DNA from: JACJXW01 sp964418125
GTDB lineage: Bacteria; Bacteroidota; Bacteroidia; Chitinophagales; Saprospiraceae
Reading direction: 5' to 3'
DNA length: 64,000 nucleotides
NCBI GenBank assembly: GCA_964418125.1
Contig: CAYQKY010000014.1
Coordinates: 28,272-92,271 of the forward strand
The notes beneath the pieces were generated by a model. The model was given only the letters and a program-made list of their open reading frames with translations, was not told where the DNA came from and did not search any database. The position numbers and the translations under genes were made by a program. This document shows, in pieces, positions 26,787 through 36,700 of this stretch. Each line of letters starts with the position of its first letter. Position 1 is the first letter of the stretch.

Positions 26787-27680
26787 TTATCCGGAGATGC
26801 CCGCATCGGGCTTCCTAGCAATAATAGTTGCGTAAAACCACAGCCCCTGGTTCAGGGCATTGAACTGCCGTATGCTGCCTTTGATGTTTCTGTGTTGGGC
26901 CCGGGAGCGTATGCCCAGGCCGTAGAGCAGGTAGTCGGCCCACAACCACCGCCGGGCGATCTTGTGCAGATTTTTCAAAGATACCCAGGTTTGCCCGGTA
27001 AAGTCACGGATCCGAATGTCTTCAAAACCGGCGGAACGAGCATAGCCCAGGTGTTCCTGTGGGGTATCGATGTCGGGAATGGCCCAGCTGTTGAGCCAGC
27101 CGAGGAGTAGTTTTTCCTCATCGGCGGTATGGGGGCGCCGGGACCGCACATATTCTGCAATCACCAGGCGCCCGCCCGGGCGCAACAGACGGAACGCCTC
27201 CTGGTAAAATGCGCTCTTTTCTGCTGAATGGCAAAGGCTCTCACAGGCCCATACGCAATCAAAACTGTCGTTTTCGAAAGGGGTTTGGCAATAATCAGCC
27301 TGCAGGAAGGTGGCGAACCCGTCCAGCCGGCCCCTGGCCGCCAGCCGGCGGGCCTCTTCCACCTGGCTTTTCACCGGAGTGATCCCTACGGCCTGGGCCT
27401 CCAGGTGGCGGGCCAGCCACAGGCAACTGCCTCCTTTACCGCATCCGGCGTCGAGGACACGCTGCCGGGGCTTCAGCTCCGCCAGCTCTGCCAGTATACG
27501 GTTGGTGTTTTCCAGCGCTGAGGCGTGACGGCCGGCACGCTGGCCGTAAAACCCGAAGTGTATGGCGGGGTTTTCACGGCCAAGCCAGGCCACCTGGTAA
27601 TCAAAACGGGTGGCGTCATAATATTCAATGATATCCCGGAAGCGGGATTCGTCAAAACCGGATCCCTGGCGTTGCCGCAT
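26787..27680 (-). CDS. Class I SAM-dependent methyltransferase (UbiE/tocopherol-MT-like)
   Basis: A 297-residue methyltransferase. Motif I is VLDAGCGKGGSCLWLA, the post-I acid region VGITPVKSQVEEA, motif II-like NDSFDCVWACESLCHS and motif III LLRPGGRLVIAEYV. The layout with an N-terminal YYDATRFDYQVAW segment and a long C-terminal part after the Rossmann core resembles quinone, tocopherol or small-molecule C-methyltransferases. The substrate cannot be told. The start is set at 27680 (MRQRQGSGFDE), because 32 further upstream codons cross a terminator. Confidence 0.8.
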   Translation of the reverse strand: MRQRQGSGFDESRFRDIIEYYDATRFDYQVAWLGRENPAIHFGFYGQRAGRHASALENTNRILAELAELKPRQRVLDAGCGKGGSCLWLARHLEAQAVGITPVKSQVEEARRLAARGRLDGFATFLQADYCQTPFENDSFDCVWACESLCHSAEKSAFYQEAFRLLRPGGRLVIAEYVRSRRPHTADEEKLLLGWLNSWAIPDIDTPQEHLGYARSAGFEDIRIRDFTGQTWVSLKNLHKIARRWLWADYLLYGLGIRSRAQHRNIKGSIRQFNALNQGLWFYATIIARKPDAGISG

Positions 27681-27711
27681 GGAGGTCGGAAAAGTTTCTG
27701 GCGGGAAAGAT

Positions 27712-27746
27712 AAAAAAGAAGCCGCTATTCTGGAATGAATAGCGGC
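27712..27746 (-). terminator. Intrinsic terminator of the YeeE/YedE operon
   Basis: Perfect 10-bp arms GCCGCTATTC (27721-27730) and 27737-27746 lie around TGGAAT. On the minus strand the stem is followed by TTCTTTTTTATC. It lies 110 bp beyond the stop of the sulfur-transport genes. Confidence 0.85.
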
Positions 27747-27856
27747 CTCGGTCAAGCAAAATAGTATTCTCAGCACTTAGTTACGTAAAAACATGGGCTT
27801 TGTTTCCGATAGAGAGGAAAAAATTCCTCCAAAGTTTTGCTCTGCCCCTTGAGCAA

Positions 27857-28270
27857 TTAGTGAGGCAACCTACTTCTCAGTAACCCATAGGCGAAAGTGC
27901 CGGCCATGGCAGCTGCCAGAAAAACGATAAACACCGTATATCCACTGCCCATCAGGATGAACATAGGGCCGGGGCATACGCCGGCCAGCGCCCAGCCCAA
28001 CCCGAATATGATGCCGCCGATAAGGTAACGGGGGATGCTTCTGTCCTTGGGGTGGAAAACGATCTCCTGCCCTTCGGTGGACTTCATGTGCGTCCGTTTA
28101 ATGACCTGTACGATAACCACTCCGGCGATGATGGCAGAAAAGATGATCCCATACATGTGGAAAGACTGGAAGTGGAACATCTCGTAGATCCTGAACCAGG
28201 ATACGGCTTCTGCTTTATAGAGCGTGACTCCCAGCAGGATACCAACGAATATATATTTTGAGATTTTCAT
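27857..28270 (-). CDS. YeeE/YedE-type sulfur transporter, C-terminal half protein (DUF6691-like)
   Basis: A 137-residue membrane protein with about four helices, and the motif GLGWALAGVCPGPMFI holding the conserved cysteine of the YeeE/YedE (TsuA/PmpB) repeat. It is the partner of the 196-residue protein encoded 12 bp upstream. Together they make the two halves of a transporter that in other bacteria is one chain. The substrate is probably thiosulfate or another reduced sulfur species, inferred from family. Confidence 0.85.
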   Translation of the reverse strand: MKISKYIFVGILLGVTLYKAEAVSWFRIYEMFHFQSFHMYGIIFSAIIAGVVIVQVIKRTHMKSTEGQEIVFHPKDRSIPRYLIGGIIFGLGWALAGVCPGPMFILMGSGYTVFIVFLAAAMAGTFAYGLLRSRLPH

Positions 28271-28282
28271 GTCTTAAGCCTT

Positions 28283-28873
28283 TTAGAACAGGATGGGGAA
28301 TACGAGGTGCGTCATGACGAGCCCTCCGATAAAGAAGCCGACGACGGCGATCAGAGAAGGCAATTGCAGGGCTGACAGGCCGCTGATGGCGTGCCCGGAG
28401 GTGCAGCCCCCGGCATACCGGGCGCCGAAACCGACCAGAAAACCGCCGCCTACGATGATGATCAGGCCGCGCAGGGTGAAGAGGCTCTCCCATCTGTAAA
28501 ATTCCGGGACGAGGGGAACTTCTCCCTTCTCGTAGTTGAAACCTAGTTCCTTCAGGCTTTCTACGGTTGCGGCCGATACGTGTGCTACATCGCTGCTGCC
28601 AAGAAAGTAGTGGGATGCAATATACCCTCCGAACATAGCTCCCAGGGCTACCATCAGGTTCCAGCCCTGCGACTGCCAGTCGAAGTTAAAAAAATCGGCA
28701 AACCGCCCTGCGCCGTCGGCGGCGCACATGACCCTCAGGTTGGCAGAAATACCGAACTCTTTGCCGAAGAACAACAGAATGAACATGATCAGCGCGATCA
28801 TCGGCCCGGCTACCCACCAGGGCCAGGGCTGGCTGATGAATTCCTTGAATTGGATGAGAAAATCGGGTACCAT
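28283..28873 (-). CDS. YeeE/YedE-type sulfur transporter, N-terminal half protein
   Basis: A 196-residue membrane protein (start MVPDFLIQFKEF at 28873; 20 more codons are open upstream). The conserved motif GFGARYAGGCTSGHAISGL carries the Cys of the first YeeE/YedE repeat, and four to five hydrophobic helices are visible. It forms an operon with the following 137-residue partner. No TusA-like, rhodanese or persulfide-dioxygenase gene adjoins, so the metabolic use of the sulfur is not shown. Confidence 0.87.
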   Translation of the reverse strand: MVPDFLIQFKEFISQPWPWWVAGPMIALIMFILLFFGKEFGISANLRVMCAADGAGRFADFFNFDWQSQGWNLMVALGAMFGGYIASHYFLGSSDVAHVSAATVESLKELGFNYEKGEVPLVPEFYRWESLFTLRGLIIIVGGGFLVGFGARYAGGCTSGHAISGLSALQLPSLIAVVGFFIGGLVMTHLVFPILF

Positions 28874-29147
28874 GGTTTTGGTTTTTACCTTTGAAAATTT
28901 TCCGAAAGCCGGTTTCGTCAGCTCCCGGATCATACCTCAAAATTAGGGGTAATCGAGGGCCCGTTAATGTGATACTCATTACATAAGGGGGTGATTTATG
29001 TCAGTTAAAAGTGGTGATTTTTGCTACTTGGGCTTTCATCATTGAACAGGCCTGCTCAATTTAAAAGGCAAGAAACCAATGCATTATGAAAAACTGCGCT
29101 ACTTCGTTTTTTATCCCTTTCATTGTACTCTTAATCACATTGGCTTT

Positions 29148-30179
29148 TCATATCCCCAGCCTGTCCTTGAGCAGCTTCCTCAGCGTTGGCCGTGAGCTGG
29201 GATTCAGTAAATTTACTGCCCGCAGGCCGCATAGCTTTTCCACCAGTTCTACTGCTGCAATAGTATTGGTTGCCGGGCCGCTGACGAGGTCGGGATGCAG
29301 CCCGAAGCTCTTCATTACACCGTACACGGCGTAAGGGTCGGAAGCACATAGCATGGTGCAGCGGATGTTGTCCTGGATATGGTTTATGGCTACATCTCCA
29401 TTGTAGGGTTCTAAAGGGGAGGCGCCGATCTCAACCACTGCCACATCGCCGCCCTCGTTTTCCATCAGCGACAACATGTGTTCCAGGGCGGGCAGATATT
29501 CTTCCCGGGTACATACGGTGGAAGGGAGCCCGGCATCGACAAAATCGAATACGGCGGCTGCGCCGGCGTCTTTGACTGCCAGGATGTCCCGGTAGCGGCC
29601 AGCGCCGGTCATCTTTGCGCCAATTACTTTTAACCCCATCGATTTGAGTTCCCGGGTCACAATACGGGCAGTAGTGGTTTTGCCGGCTGACATGGAGGTG
29701 CCTACCATCAGGACCACCGGCAGTTTGAAGGGGCGGGCGGGCGCCGGTGTAATAGAATTTTTCATGGTGCATTTGGCGCCATGCCGGATGACGTGGCCGA
29801 GGTATTCCACCTGTATGGGAATGGGGGAAAAGGTGGAAGCCGAAGTGGCTTTGCCGATCAGCCCGGCAGCTGTCATCAGGTGAAAACGCTCGTGTTGCTT
29901 TATTTCCCGCCAGGTGCCGGTGATCTCCAGGGTGGCGTGGCGAATGCCCAGGGCGCCGATCAGCCGTTCCCCTTTGAGGGGGTCCATCATCCTGCCGTTA
30001 TACAACTCGATCCTGGCGTTTTCAGAACCAGGTTTCATGAGCTCTACTCCAATAAAGTCACCGGTTTCCCACTGGCTGAACGGGATGGAACGGGTCTCGA
30101 ATTTCCCGTCCATCAATTCGGAATTCCGGGCCAGAGAAGTGAAGGTGAATTGGTATTGCTTCATAGGTTTATTATTCAT
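29148..30179 (-). CDS. P-loop NTPase-like protein, DUF1611-related
   Basis: A 343-residue protein with an N-terminal beta-rich domain (residues 1-150) and a C-terminal nucleotide-binding domain whose Walker A-like loop is GTSMSAGKTTTA. After it come KVIGAKMTGAGRYRD and VAVVEIGASPLEPYNG. The second half resembles DUF1611 proteins, some of which are N-acyltransferases for D-amino acids; this link is tentative. An alternative start is five codons later (MKQYQF). It begins 3 bp after the M20 peptidase stop, so the two are surely co-transcribed. Real function unknown. Confidence 0.65.
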   Translation of the reverse strand: MNNKPMKQYQFTFTSLARNSELMDGKFETRSIPFSQWETGDFIGVELMKPGSENARIELYNGRMMDPLKGERLIGALGIRHATLEITGTWREIKQHERFHLMTAAGLIGKATSASTFSPIPIQVEYLGHVIRHGAKCTMKNSITPAPARPFKLPVVLMVGTSMSAGKTTTARIVTRELKSMGLKVIGAKMTGAGRYRDILAVKDAGAAAVFDFVDAGLPSTVCTREEYLPALEHMLSLMENEGGDVAVVEIGASPLEPYNGDVAINHIQDNIRCTMLCASDPYAVYGVMKSFGLHPDLVSGPATNTIAAVELVEKLCGLRAVNLLNPSSRPTLRKLLKDRLGI

Positions 30180-30182
30180 CGG

Positions 30183-31349
30183 TCACCCTTTTATTTCTTC
30201 TGAAGGCAGCAACAATAGAAGTGTCAGCAGGGCTGTTCGTTCCAGCAGTTTATCCAGGAAGATGAATTCATGAGAAGCGTGGGCGCCGTCGCCGGTAGTG
30301 CCCAGGCCGTCGAGAGTGGCGGTGTATAGGCTGGCGGTGTTGCCGTCGGAGCCTCCTCCGGCGGCTGCCTCCTGCAGCCCCAGGTCAATCCTTTCTGCTG
30401 CCTGCCGTGCCTGATGCCACAGGCGGCGGTTTCGGGGCGTTCGCTCCATTGGCGGACGCCCGAAGCCCCCCTCTATTTCCAGTGATGCTCCGCGCGTGGC
30501 CGGTTGGAGGCCAAGGATGGCTTCGCTGATGCGGCCAGCATCCTCCTGCGTTGGCACCCGCACGTCGACTACCGCTTTGCTGATGGGGGCTACTACATTG
30601 GGGGAAATGCCTCCCTCCACCATCCCGACATTGACTGTTATCCCTTTTTCGGGCTCATTCAATGCAAACAGCCGCTGTATCTGGTGGGAAAGCTCGAGGA
30701 TCGCGCTGGCGCCTTTCCCGGGGTCGAGGCCGGCGTGGGCGGCTTTCCCTTTTACAGTCAGCGTGAACCGGCCGAGGCCTTTTCGGGCAGTTTTGAGCTT
30801 GCCCTCGAGCCCCAGTGGAGGTTCCAGTACAAAAGCCCGCTCGGCGATCCGCGCCAGCCGGCGGATAGCAGGGGTGCTTTCCCGGCTACCGGTCTCTTCA
30901 TCTGAATTGACCACGCATACTGGCGTCGCCTCCATTTTCAGGCCCAGGCTTCGGATGGCCTGCAGGGCGTAAACCATCTGCGTGAGCCCGGCTTTCATAT
31001 CAAATATACCGGGGCCTCTGAGCCGGCCATCCGCTTCTTCAATGGGCATTTCCTCCAAAGTGCCTTTTTCCCAAACGGTATCGCAATGGCCGATGAGGAG
31101 TTGTACCGGCAGGCACTTTTCCCGTTCCCCCGGCCGGGCAATGAGGTACCCTCCGGTCAGCCTGCCGGGCATGCGCAGGGTGCGGAAGCCCAGGGATGCA
31201 AATTTTTCTTTCAGTATGTCAAAGATGGCATCCTGGGCGTACGGATCCTTTGAAGGGGTTTCCACTTCGGCCAGGCGCCGGAGAAAAGCCTCCATGGCCG
31301 GCCGCTGCTCCCGGAGGCACTGCAGTATTTTCTGGACATTAGCTTCCAT
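30183..31349 (-). CDS. M20-family zinc peptidase (carboxypeptidase G2-like)
   Basis: A 388-residue M20 metallopeptidase. Metal ligands and catalytic residues visible: LIGHCDTVWEKG (His, Asp), GIFDMKAG (bridging Asp), NSDEETGSRES (Glu pair) and the C-terminal HASHEFIF histidine. A dimerisation insert (GKAAHAGLDPGKGAS) lies in the middle. It has no signal peptide, so it should be cytoplasmic, hydrolysing a small N-acyl amino acid or peptide. It is the middle gene of a three-gene operon with 3-bp gaps (flavin reductase - M20 - P-loop protein). Confidence 0.9.
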   Translation of the reverse strand: MEANVQKILQCLREQRPAMEAFLRRLAEVETPSKDPYAQDAIFDILKEKFASLGFRTLRMPGRLTGGYLIARPGEREKCLPVQLLIGHCDTVWEKGTLEEMPIEEADGRLRGPGIFDMKAGLTQMVYALQAIRSLGLKMEATPVCVVNSDEETGSRESTPAIRRLARIAERAFVLEPPLGLEGKLKTARKGLGRFTLTVKGKAAHAGLDPGKGASAILELSHQIQRLFALNEPEKGITVNVGMVEGGISPNVVAPISKAVVDVRVPTQEDAGRISEAILGLQPATRGASLEIEGGFGRPPMERTPRNRRLWHQARQAAERIDLGLQEAAAGGGSDGNTASLYTATLDGLGTTGDGAHASHEFIFLDKLLERTALLTLLLLLPSEEIKG

Positions 31350-31352
31350 GGC

Positions 31353-31961
31353 TCAGCTTTTGAAATTGCGGGGAAAGGGAAAGGCCAGGCTTTCCCGTAT
31401 TTCTGCAAAACGCCCGTAGGCCAGGTAGGCCAGCAGGGGCGAATGGTAGATCTGCTCCTGCTCGTCCCGGTCGGAAGTGCGCAGGTATTCCTCATCGACA
31501 AAAGCACCGGTGATGCGGCCACAGATAAGGCTGTGGAGCCCGAAGCCATCCACCGTGTTAATGTGCTCACATTCAAAGAAAAGGTAACTTTCCTCGAGAA
31601 AGGGCGCATCGATGGAAGGCGCCATCTTCAGAGGAAGGCCCTCGAGGATCAGCTTCCGGTGCTCCACCTCCTCACAGCGGGGGGAGGCCGACAGGCTGGC
31701 AAGCACTACCTGGTTGGGCTTCGGGAAACTCACAGTGAAGAAACCTTCGCGCGCCACATTGTGATAGGTAGAATGGCGGGGCGTGCACACGAAGCCAAAG
31801 AAGTTGTCCAGCCCCAGGGCCGTGGCCATGTGCTTGGGGGCCAGGTCGTATCCGTCCTCCTCTTTCGTCCCGATAACTACCAGTGGGGCCACCGTGAAGA
31901 AAGATTCCCAGATGGGCCGGCTTACATCCAGGCTGACGAGGCTGCTCTCTTTTTTTGCCAT
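31353..31961 (-). CDS. Flavin reductase-like split-barrel protein
   Basis: A 202-residue FMN-binding split-barrel protein of the flavin reductase / DIM6-NTAB type: an N-terminal strand region (FTVAPLVVIGTKEEDGYDLAPKHMATALG), THN-like STYHNVAREGFFTVSFP, and the C-terminal YHSPLLAYLAYGRFAEI. The family ranges from NAD(P)H:FMN reductases to flavin-dependent small-molecule enzymes. It is first gene of the operon with the M20 peptidase and P-loop protein, so a redox step in a shared small-molecule pathway is suggested but not shown. Confidence 0.82.
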   Translation of the reverse strand: MAKKESSLVSLDVSRPIWESFFTVAPLVVIGTKEEDGYDLAPKHMATALGLDNFFGFVCTPRHSTYHNVAREGFFTVSFPKPNQVVLASLSASPRCEEVEHRKLILEGLPLKMAPSIDAPFLEESYLFFECEHINTVDGFGLHSLICGRITGAFVDEEYLRTSDRDEQEQIYHSPLLAYLAYGRFAEIRESLAFPFPRNFKS

Positions 31962-32130
31962 AAACCGCTTTGTAGTTCCGTGCCGGTTGAATTACCGGAA
32001 ATATAAGGTCGTAACTTAGCGGTTCCGGTTCATTGACATTAGCTACCTCCCGGGGTGAGAAAGGTCATTGGAAGAAATTTCGGGAAGAAGCATCTTGAAT
32101 TATTGTGTATTTTCGTTTTTTGGGAAAGAA

Positions 32131-33360
32131 ATGGCCAGGCCTAAAATTGCTCTTTTCAGATACCCTCACCTTCTAGCCTTTGGTTTCACCCTGGCCTTTT
32201 TCTCCGGATACGGCCAGACTTTCCTTTTATCGCTCTATGTGCCGGAAATCGCCGCTTCCTTTACCTTGAGCAATACCCAACTCAGCAGCCTGTATGCTGT
32301 TGCAACGTTGGGCAGCGCTTTCACCCTGCCCTGGGTGGGGCATTATGTAGACATTTGGCCGTTGCGGCGTTTTACCACTGCAGTGATATTGGGGTTGAGT
32401 GTGGCATTGCTGATACTCTCCCTGGCGCCCCATCCGCTGGTGGTACTGCTGGGCTTCTGGGGAGTTCGGCTGGGTGGCCAGGCGCTGATGGGGCATACCG
32501 CCATTTCGACCCTGGCGCGCGCTTATGAGCAGGCGAGGGGTAAGGCCATCAGCCTGGCTACGCTGGGCCATCCTGCGGGAGAAGCTGTTCTGCCGCTGGC
32601 CATAGCCGGGCTGATCGTAGCGGCGGGCTGGCCAAGCGCTCTACAGTGGTCGGCAGGGAGCCTGGTGCTTCTGGTCCTGCCGCTATGCCTGTGGCTGCTG
32701 CGGGCGGCGCCGGAAGGGGTGGCCTTTCCCGGCGGCGCCGATTGGAAGCGTGCCCCCCGTGGGCTTTCTTTTGGCCCTACCTACTGGAAGTTGCTGGGCA
32801 GCGCTTCTTTCTGGAATATTGCACCTGCTGCCTGCCTCTGGGGCGGAGTGGTTACCGCCCTGCTGTTCTTTCAGCTCCAGCTGGGCGCTGCCCGGGGCTG
32901 GAGTACGCAATGGGTGGCGGGGTCCATTGGGGCCTTCGCTGCCGCTAATGCTCTGTCGATGATGGGGTCGGGTATCATTGCCGACCAGATGACGGGGCGC
33001 CGGGTGTATCCTTTCTTTCTTCTGCCCATGTTGTTAGGGCTCTTCCTGTTGATCTTCATCCGCCAGGCCTGGGTGTATCCGGTGGCGCTGTTCTTTACCG
33101 GCATGTCTAACGGAGCGGGCAGCACCCTGCTCAACACTGCGCTGGCGGAGGTTTTTGGCACGGCCAGTATCGGGGCGGTGCGCAGCCTTTTTGCAACAAC
33201 TTTGGTGGTGAGTACGGCAATCGGCCCGGTAGTTTTCGGTGCTTTGTTCGACCTGGGTATGAGCTTCGAAGGAGTGCTGGGGGTGGCGGCCGGGAGTGTG
33301 GCCTTAGGGGTGGGGTGGAGTGCTGCCAGGGTTGGAGCGGGACTGCCCTGGGAGGAGTAA
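32131..33360 (+). CDS. Major facilitator superfamily transporter
   Basis: A 409-residue MFS carrier with twelve predicted helices. It starts at MARPKIALFRYPHLLAFG (32131); 21 more codons are open upstream but lack signal quality. The loop 2-3 motif is degenerate (WVGHYVDIWPLRRF), and GFWGVRLGGQALMGH lies in helix 4. The substrate is unknown. It is divergent from the flavin-reductase operon with a 169-bp spacer, so the two could share regulation or substrate. A near-consensus -7 (TATTTTCG) precedes it. Confidence 0.88.
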   Translation: MARPKIALFRYPHLLAFGFTLAFFSGYGQTFLLSLYVPEIAASFTLSNTQLSSLYAVATLGSAFTLPWVGHYVDIWPLRRFTTAVILGLSVALLILSLAPHPLVVLLGFWGVRLGGQALMGHTAISTLARAYEQARGKAISLATLGHPAGEAVLPLAIAGLIVAAGWPSALQWSAGSLVLLVLPLCLWLLRAAPEGVAFPGGADWKRAPRGLSFGPTYWKLLGSASFWNIAPAACLWGGVVTALLFFQLQLGAARGWSTQWVAGSIGAFAAANALSMMGSGIIADQMTGRRVYPFFLLPMLLGLFLLIFIRQAWVYPVALFFTGMSNGAGSTLLNTALAEVFGTASIGAVRSLFATTLVVSTAIGPVVFGALFDLGMSFEGVLGVAAGSVALGVGWSAARVGAGLPWEE

Positions 33361-33783
33361 TGTGTAATGTTATGTTAATGAAGGGGTTGACAATGTGAAA
33401 AAGGGAATTTGGGCCCATTGGCGGGAATTGAAGAACTCCCTGGCGCTGTCTTTTATCACCTGCCAAAGATGATAAAATGCATTGTTGAAAAAGGCCTACC
33501 AAAATATCTTCGCATTGGTTGTAGTTTCTTTTGGAATTTCCTTAGGGATAAAATCCTTTTATATGAATTACTAAGATTAGAAAATAAAAATCGCATCTTT
33601 GTATAAATAGCCGCTACTTTACAAAAAAAGAACACATTAACTATGCCGGCCACATATGGCTTAACTTCTGCGGGCCAGGGCCGCGGTAAATGCTGACAGG
33701 CAGCTTTGAAGTTTTGGCGGCTTTCGCTCCAGGAAATTACCGCCTTTTATCTGTCTGCATCGCAGGAAAGTCTCAGGGCTAAA
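33361..33783. other. AT-rich spacer upstream of the CHAT gene
   Basis: 423 bp without a convincing gene; base composition turns clearly AT-rich from about 33470. CATCTTTG at 33594-33601 is one base off the TAnnTTTG promoter form and could drive the CHAT gene with a roughly 180-nt leader. Confidence 0.45.
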
Positions 33784-36700
33784 ATGGAATCAAATCAGGA
33801 CGACGCTACCCAGTTTACCTTTTACTTCCGGCAAAACCGCTTCAGGGAGGGATACCAGTATTTTCTTGAAAAAGCGAAAAGGTCCAGCATAGCTATCTTT
33901 GGCCGTCGTTTCTCCTTTGGCGAAAAAAGGAAGGCCTACCTTAGTGCGCTTATTTACCAATGCCGCTTTGCACTCATTCTGGGAGAATGGCAGGAAGCCA
34001 GGAGTGGCATAGAGAAGTTCCATTCCTCATACCATTCCCTGTTCGGGAAATTTCCCGAACTCGAGGCCGAGATATGGCACAACGAAGGGGAGGTCCATTT
34101 CTACATCAGTGAGTACGATAAAGCGACTGAATATGTCGACAAGGCCATAGCGCTTAAAAACAAGGTCGATTATTCTTCCCCCAGGGCAAAAGCCATTACG
34201 GCCGGACAGAGCCTTGTCGTAAAAGGTAAAGCTTATTGGAAAAAGGGCGATTTTTTTGAGGCGCTTCGCTGTTATTACCAGGCTATTTCCAGGTATTATA
34301 GTCATTATTCGGATTCTGACCGGCACCTGATCGGCCGGGTAATGTGCCTGATCGGGCAAGTGTATATGGACCTTGGAGACGCGAAGAGGGAAAAGGCGAG
34401 GTTGTTTTTGGAGAAAAGCAGGGAAATACTATCCGAAGCTTTGCCGCCGGGCCATTTATATCTGGGAGCAGTCTATAATGAGCTGGGAAAGTATTACATG
34501 AACCAGGATGCCAGTTATGGGCAGGCCCGTCATTATTTCAATAAAGCGAAAGCCAGCCTGGAAAATATATACCATGAGCGCTCCCACCGATACATGGCCA
34601 GTGTGCTGGGCAATATGGCGGACCTGTTCATTAAGGAACAACGCGATAAAGTAGAACAAGGTAGCCTGACAACTGAGGAGTACATAAGAGGGGCCCTGAA
34701 AAAACTGTCCAGGGAACTGGAGGTACGCGTTTCTTCCTTCGACGGCCAGCCCCATTCTTCAGTAGCCCGGGTATACAACAAGATAAGCGGTTATCACCGC
34801 ACACTGGGGCAACACCGAGAGGCTGCCTCAGCCGCTCACAAAGCGCTGTTGGCAGCCATCAGTGACTACAAGGATAACGACGCGCGGAATTACCCCGATA
34901 TCAGCCAGGCAGGGAAGGCCAATTCAAGGTCTATGGTGTTACATGCGTTGAGGGTTAAAGGGGAAGCCTACTTACAGTTGGCTGTTCAGGAAGCAAAAGA
35001 AAGCGAAGGCCACCTCAGGAATGCCTATCAGGCGGTGAACCTGGCAACCAAGGTTATCGAATACATTCGCGGTGATTTCCATTCTAACGAATCCTGGCTG
35101 GCTTTCGGGAAAGAAGCGCGGGCGATATATGAACTGGCAATTGAAGTCCTGATGGCTCTTCGCCTTGAGGCATTCGAAAATAACAACGCAAGAGAAAGAG
35201 CCGAGTGTGATGAACAGATACTGGAAATCTTTCAGAAGAGTAAAGCTGCATTGTTGCTGGAAACCATTCAAAAGCCTGGAAAACGCAATGGCCTTTTTTG
35301 GAACACCAATGCACGTGGTGAGGAATTTGATATCCTGAAAGAGGTTGAAATCTGGCTGCTGAGCGACCAGGCATCCGGTTTTGACCCGAATAAGTTCAAA
35401 ACCCTGAATAATTTCCTGGAAAAGGAAAAAAAAGCAAAACAAAAACACCTCAAAGAAAAAGAACACCTGGCCGAATATGTGGAAAAAGGAAGAGAAGATA
35501 CAGTGGAAAAGAGCCCTGTTCTCAATCTTCAAAACCTTTTCCGCGAATTCAATGAGGGCGAGGATGGTATGATCCTATCCTACTTTGTGGGAAAACGCAA
35601 TATGTACGTACTTCTTATTTCCGGCAGTACCGGCGACTTTGACATCCAGTTGTTACCCTATTCCGAATGGGTGAGGGGCCAGGTCCACCTCCAGCGCCTG
35701 ATTGGCGAACTGCTGGACGTTCTGGATACTTACGATGGTGACAATACGGGGATCGGGCAGCAGGAGCATCCCCGCCAATTGCAGAACCTCCAGTTCATTG
35801 GCGCTGTAAATTGCCTCTACCGGTCCCTGATCGAGCCGCTGCTGCCGAGGCTTGAATCCTGTAAACGGCTCTACATCATTCCCGATGATGCGCTCTCCCT
35901 GTTGCCATTTGAGTTACTCGCTCCGAAGCCCAACGATAATTTTGTGTTCAATTATCAGGAACTGGAATACCTGATCCGAAAGTATAAAATATCATATCAT
36001 GCTTCAATCTCCATTTTGTTCAACAACCACTGCAAGTATAAAGAACGGGAATGGAGACAGTACTGGAAGGGTAGGCCCGGTGAGAACGGCACTCCATCGC
36101 CGGGCCCTTTTCAGCTGCTGAGTGTGGCGGCAGGGGTCAAGCAGAACAAACAATTCCGGAACCGGACCAACCGGATTATTGAAGAGGGGGTTGTCAATGT
36201 CGCAGGCATCCTTGGCGTTGTTGGTACAAAACATCGCCTCTTCATGCGGGATGAGGTAAAAAAGCGGAATAGCATCATCAATGCGATGAGGCACTCTGAG
36301 GTCCTTCATTTTTTTGGGCACAGCACTATCGATGATATGGCGGAAGAAACACCCGCTCTGGTCCTGCTTGACGAACTTGACCGCGCCGGGCGGAAGGTCA
36401 ACCGCCACCTGCTCACGCAGAAAGAGATCTGTTCGCTGGAGTTGTTTGCCGAACTTGTTATTCTGAATACCTGCCGGGGAGGCTGGGGAAAGATCACTAC
36501 CGGGGAAGGGCCTATGGCCCTCACCCGCGCCTTTCTAATGGCCGGAGGTCGCAATATATACTTTACCTTTTTTAAAATAAAAGGCGCCTTCGCTAAGGAA
36601 ATGGTGGAAAACTTTGTAGAGAAGGCATGGCTGGAGGGCCAGGATTATGTCACTGCCATGCAGGAAATAAAACTGGCAATGATCAAAAGAAAGAAGACAG

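Noticed and set aside
29086..29334. 82-codon plus frame with a hydrophobic start
   Set aside because: Most of it is antisense to the 3' end of the P-loop gene; the hydrophobic start alone is not enough.
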